A DNA stretch of 64,000 nucleotides. Source: Sorex araneus. Taxonomy: Eukaryota > Chordata > Mammalia > Eulipotyphla > Soricidae. This document shows, piece by piece, positions 62,375-64,000 of this stretch (its first letter is position 1; every line of letters begins with the position of its first letter). Under the pieces are notes generated by a model. The model was not told where the DNA came from and searched no databases. It saw only the letters and a list, made by a program, of their open reading frames with translations. The stretch is from assembly GCF_027595985.1 (NCBI RefSeq), contig NC_073305.1, positions 112,905,759 to 112,969,758 on the forward strand, read 5' to 3'. A program made the translations under genes and the position numbers.

Positions 62375-63064
62375 TTTTTTTAATTGAATGACCGTGAAAA
62401 AAGTTACAAAGCTTTCAGGTTCAAGTCTCAGTGTCACTCAATGATCAGATCCCCATCCCTTCACCAGCGCACATGTTCCACCACCAAGAACCCCCTCCCA
62501 TCCCCCCACCTCTGTGGCTAATGATCTTCACATTTTTCTGTATATACTTTGAATACAGTTAATATTTCAACAGAATACTATTATTATTTAGAATTTGCCC
62601 CCAACAATCAAATCTTCTGAAAAGGTATCCTTTGATAATTTGTTTTCCATTGCTGAGAATGAAGAATACATGAGCTCTTTTGGATTCTGATATTTTAGCT
62701 CAGTTCACAGTTTTGTGTGCAGCTGCTCTGGATCTCGTCTGGGCAGAGATAGTGTTGGTAACGCCCCCATCCCAAGATCTCCTGTACACCACATCACTGC
62801 AAACTCGTACCTCTGGATAGTGGGTTCTAAAAGATAGCGGTCACCACTTGGGTGCCGCCATCCCCGCTGAAAGAAATGGTCAAGAGAGGAAAACCTTTCC
62901 CCTCCCAGGGCGGCATGGGGTTGTAGCTCAGTTCACAGTCTAGATGCATTTCTATAGGAAGCCGCTGGGTGCCCAAAGTGATTAGTAGCCCTCCAGGATC
63001 ATAGTCTTTAAGTAGCAGAGGAGCCGTTTCATGTGCGGCTGCTCCAGATCTCGTCTGGGTGGAG
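62375..63064 (-). mobile_element. L1-tailed GC-rich retroelement, minus, with TSD
   Basis: TSD CTGGCCAGCAT at 62,364-62,374 and 63,065-63,075. CCTTTCCCCTCCCAGGGCGG and a CTGCTC...GATCTCGTCTGG motif that occurs twice inside this copy (about 62,722 and 63,039). A 90-codon frame on the minus strand (62,827-63,099) runs past the element and is not taken as a gene. Confidence 0.87.
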
Positions 63065-63075
63065 CTGGCCAGCAT

Positions 63076-63510
63076 ATTTTGATTTGCAACTCTGGCCAAA
63101 CTATCTTCATCTAGCTCTCCTATTTTTTCCTAACATGTCTAACATGTACAATCAGCTAGCATAGTATGTAAGTCATATGTTATGATTTTTCAATATTCAC
63201 TCTACCAAAACTATAAATTCTGCAAGGGTAGGAATTTTTGTCTATCTTTTTATTGGCCTCACATATTTCTTACTATAGTAACAAACTTAAGTACAAATAC
63301 AATTGCTATAAGTAACTAGATTTTTGATCAAACAAGTGCCCATTGGAAAGTGGATAACTTACTAAGAGGCACTTGCAGAGAGTGGCAGCCTACTAGAGCC
63401 TACCTGCTTGTTCTTGAGATTCTCTCATTTGGGACTCTGGATTACTCAGCAGGAATGGAGAGCATTTCTGAGATGCTCAAGTCATAATCGGCTCAAAGGA
63501 TCTTGATCTT
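63076..63510. other. No recognised feature
   Basis: Unique-looking sequence. Confidence 0.4.
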
Positions 63511-63516
63511 ACTTTT

Positions 63517-63682
63517 TTCTTTTAGGTTTTTGTGCCATACCCAGTGATGCTCAGGGGTTACTCCTGATTCTATGTTCAGAAATAACTCTTATCGAGCTCG
63601 GGGGACCATACAGGGTGTCACAGGTTGAACCCTGGTCAGCTGTGTGAAAAGCAAGCACTCTACCCATGTCTCTCTATCCCTG
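63517..63682 (-). mobile_element. SOR-related SINE, antisense
   Basis: TTTTTGTGCCATACCCAGTGATG to CATGTCTCTCTATCCC, head slightly deleted. Confidence 0.78.
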
Positions 63683-63689
63683 ATCTTGC

Positions 63690-64000
63690 CTTTTATTGGA
63701 GCAGTCAAAACAATAGAAAGCATAGCAATTTGGTGTCTCTTGTTCATACTGCCTGCTAACAGTACCTGTTATGGCCTCACTTGAAAGTACTGATGCAAGC
63801 TGGCTAGCAATGGAAGATATGTCTGTGAATGGACTTGATTAAACTTATTTCATATGTAACTGAGAAATATTCACAAATGCATTTAAATGCTTAGTCTATC
63901 ACAAGAGGGCACTCAAATCCCATTCTTTAAAGAAGGGACTCTTGCAAGAATTAATTTGAGAGGAATTAACACTGAAATAAAATTTAGACCTACAAACTGA
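63690..64000. other. No recognised feature
   Basis: Unique-looking sequence to the window edge. Confidence 0.4.

Noticed and set aside
62827..63099. 90-codon minus-strand frame
   Set aside because: It begins outside the retroelement TSD and runs into the GC-rich element. No homologous frame is open in the copy at 31,870.

Overview
This is a mammalian nuclear window, almost certainly from a shrew (Soricidae, probably Sorex). The reason is the dominant repeat: about a hundred copies of a short tRNA-derived SINE of roughly 165 bp that I recognise as the shrew SOR family. Its A-rich tail and internal Pol III boxes (A box TAGCACAGCGG, B box GGTTCGATTCC) are visible in many copies. I find no intact protein-coding gene. 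Nearly all long open frames are read-throughs of SINEs, L1 fragments, microsatellites or a CpG island.

The one real gene is a non-coding snoRNA host on the minus strand at about 12.52-14.46 kb. It has a CpG-island promoter with CCAAT and TATA boxes, a pyrimidine-rich (5'TOP-like) start, several convincing splice sites, an AATAAA signal, and two near-identical C/D-box snoRNAs in introns. I identify it as SNHG5 with the SNORD50 pair, which in human lies on 6q14.3 between SYNCRIP and HTR1E. The host gene and its flanks (about 11.7-15.25 kb) contain no recognisable SINE.

Layout: 0-11.7 kb is a SINE field with microsatellites and one L1 3' end. 11.7-15.25 kb is the SNHG5 locus. 15.25-33 kb is SINEs plus old and young L1 pieces. 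33-34.4 kb holds two copies of a second, longer shrew SINE that shares a body but not its 5' part with a copy at 25.3 kb. 34.6-36.5 kb is an antisense L1 5' half. 38.9-43.2 kb is a decayed hAT-type DNA transposon whose BED finger, catalytic core and C-terminal dimerisation motif can still be read, broken up by younger SINEs and an L1 end. 47.0-51.4 kb is L1-rich. 52.9-55.5 kb is a four-level nest of retroelements that can be dated relative to each other by target-site duplications (TSDs). 57.3-60.14 kb is one L1 insertion carrying a probable 3' transduction and, inside its 3' UTR, a solo LTR with a 6-bp TSD. 60-64 kb returns to SINEs and L1 ends.

The interest of the window is therefore the snoRNA host gene and a readable history of nested transposition, not a new protein system. 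Coordinates of diverged repeats are approximate to about 10-20 bp. Family names and the species come from memory, not a database search.
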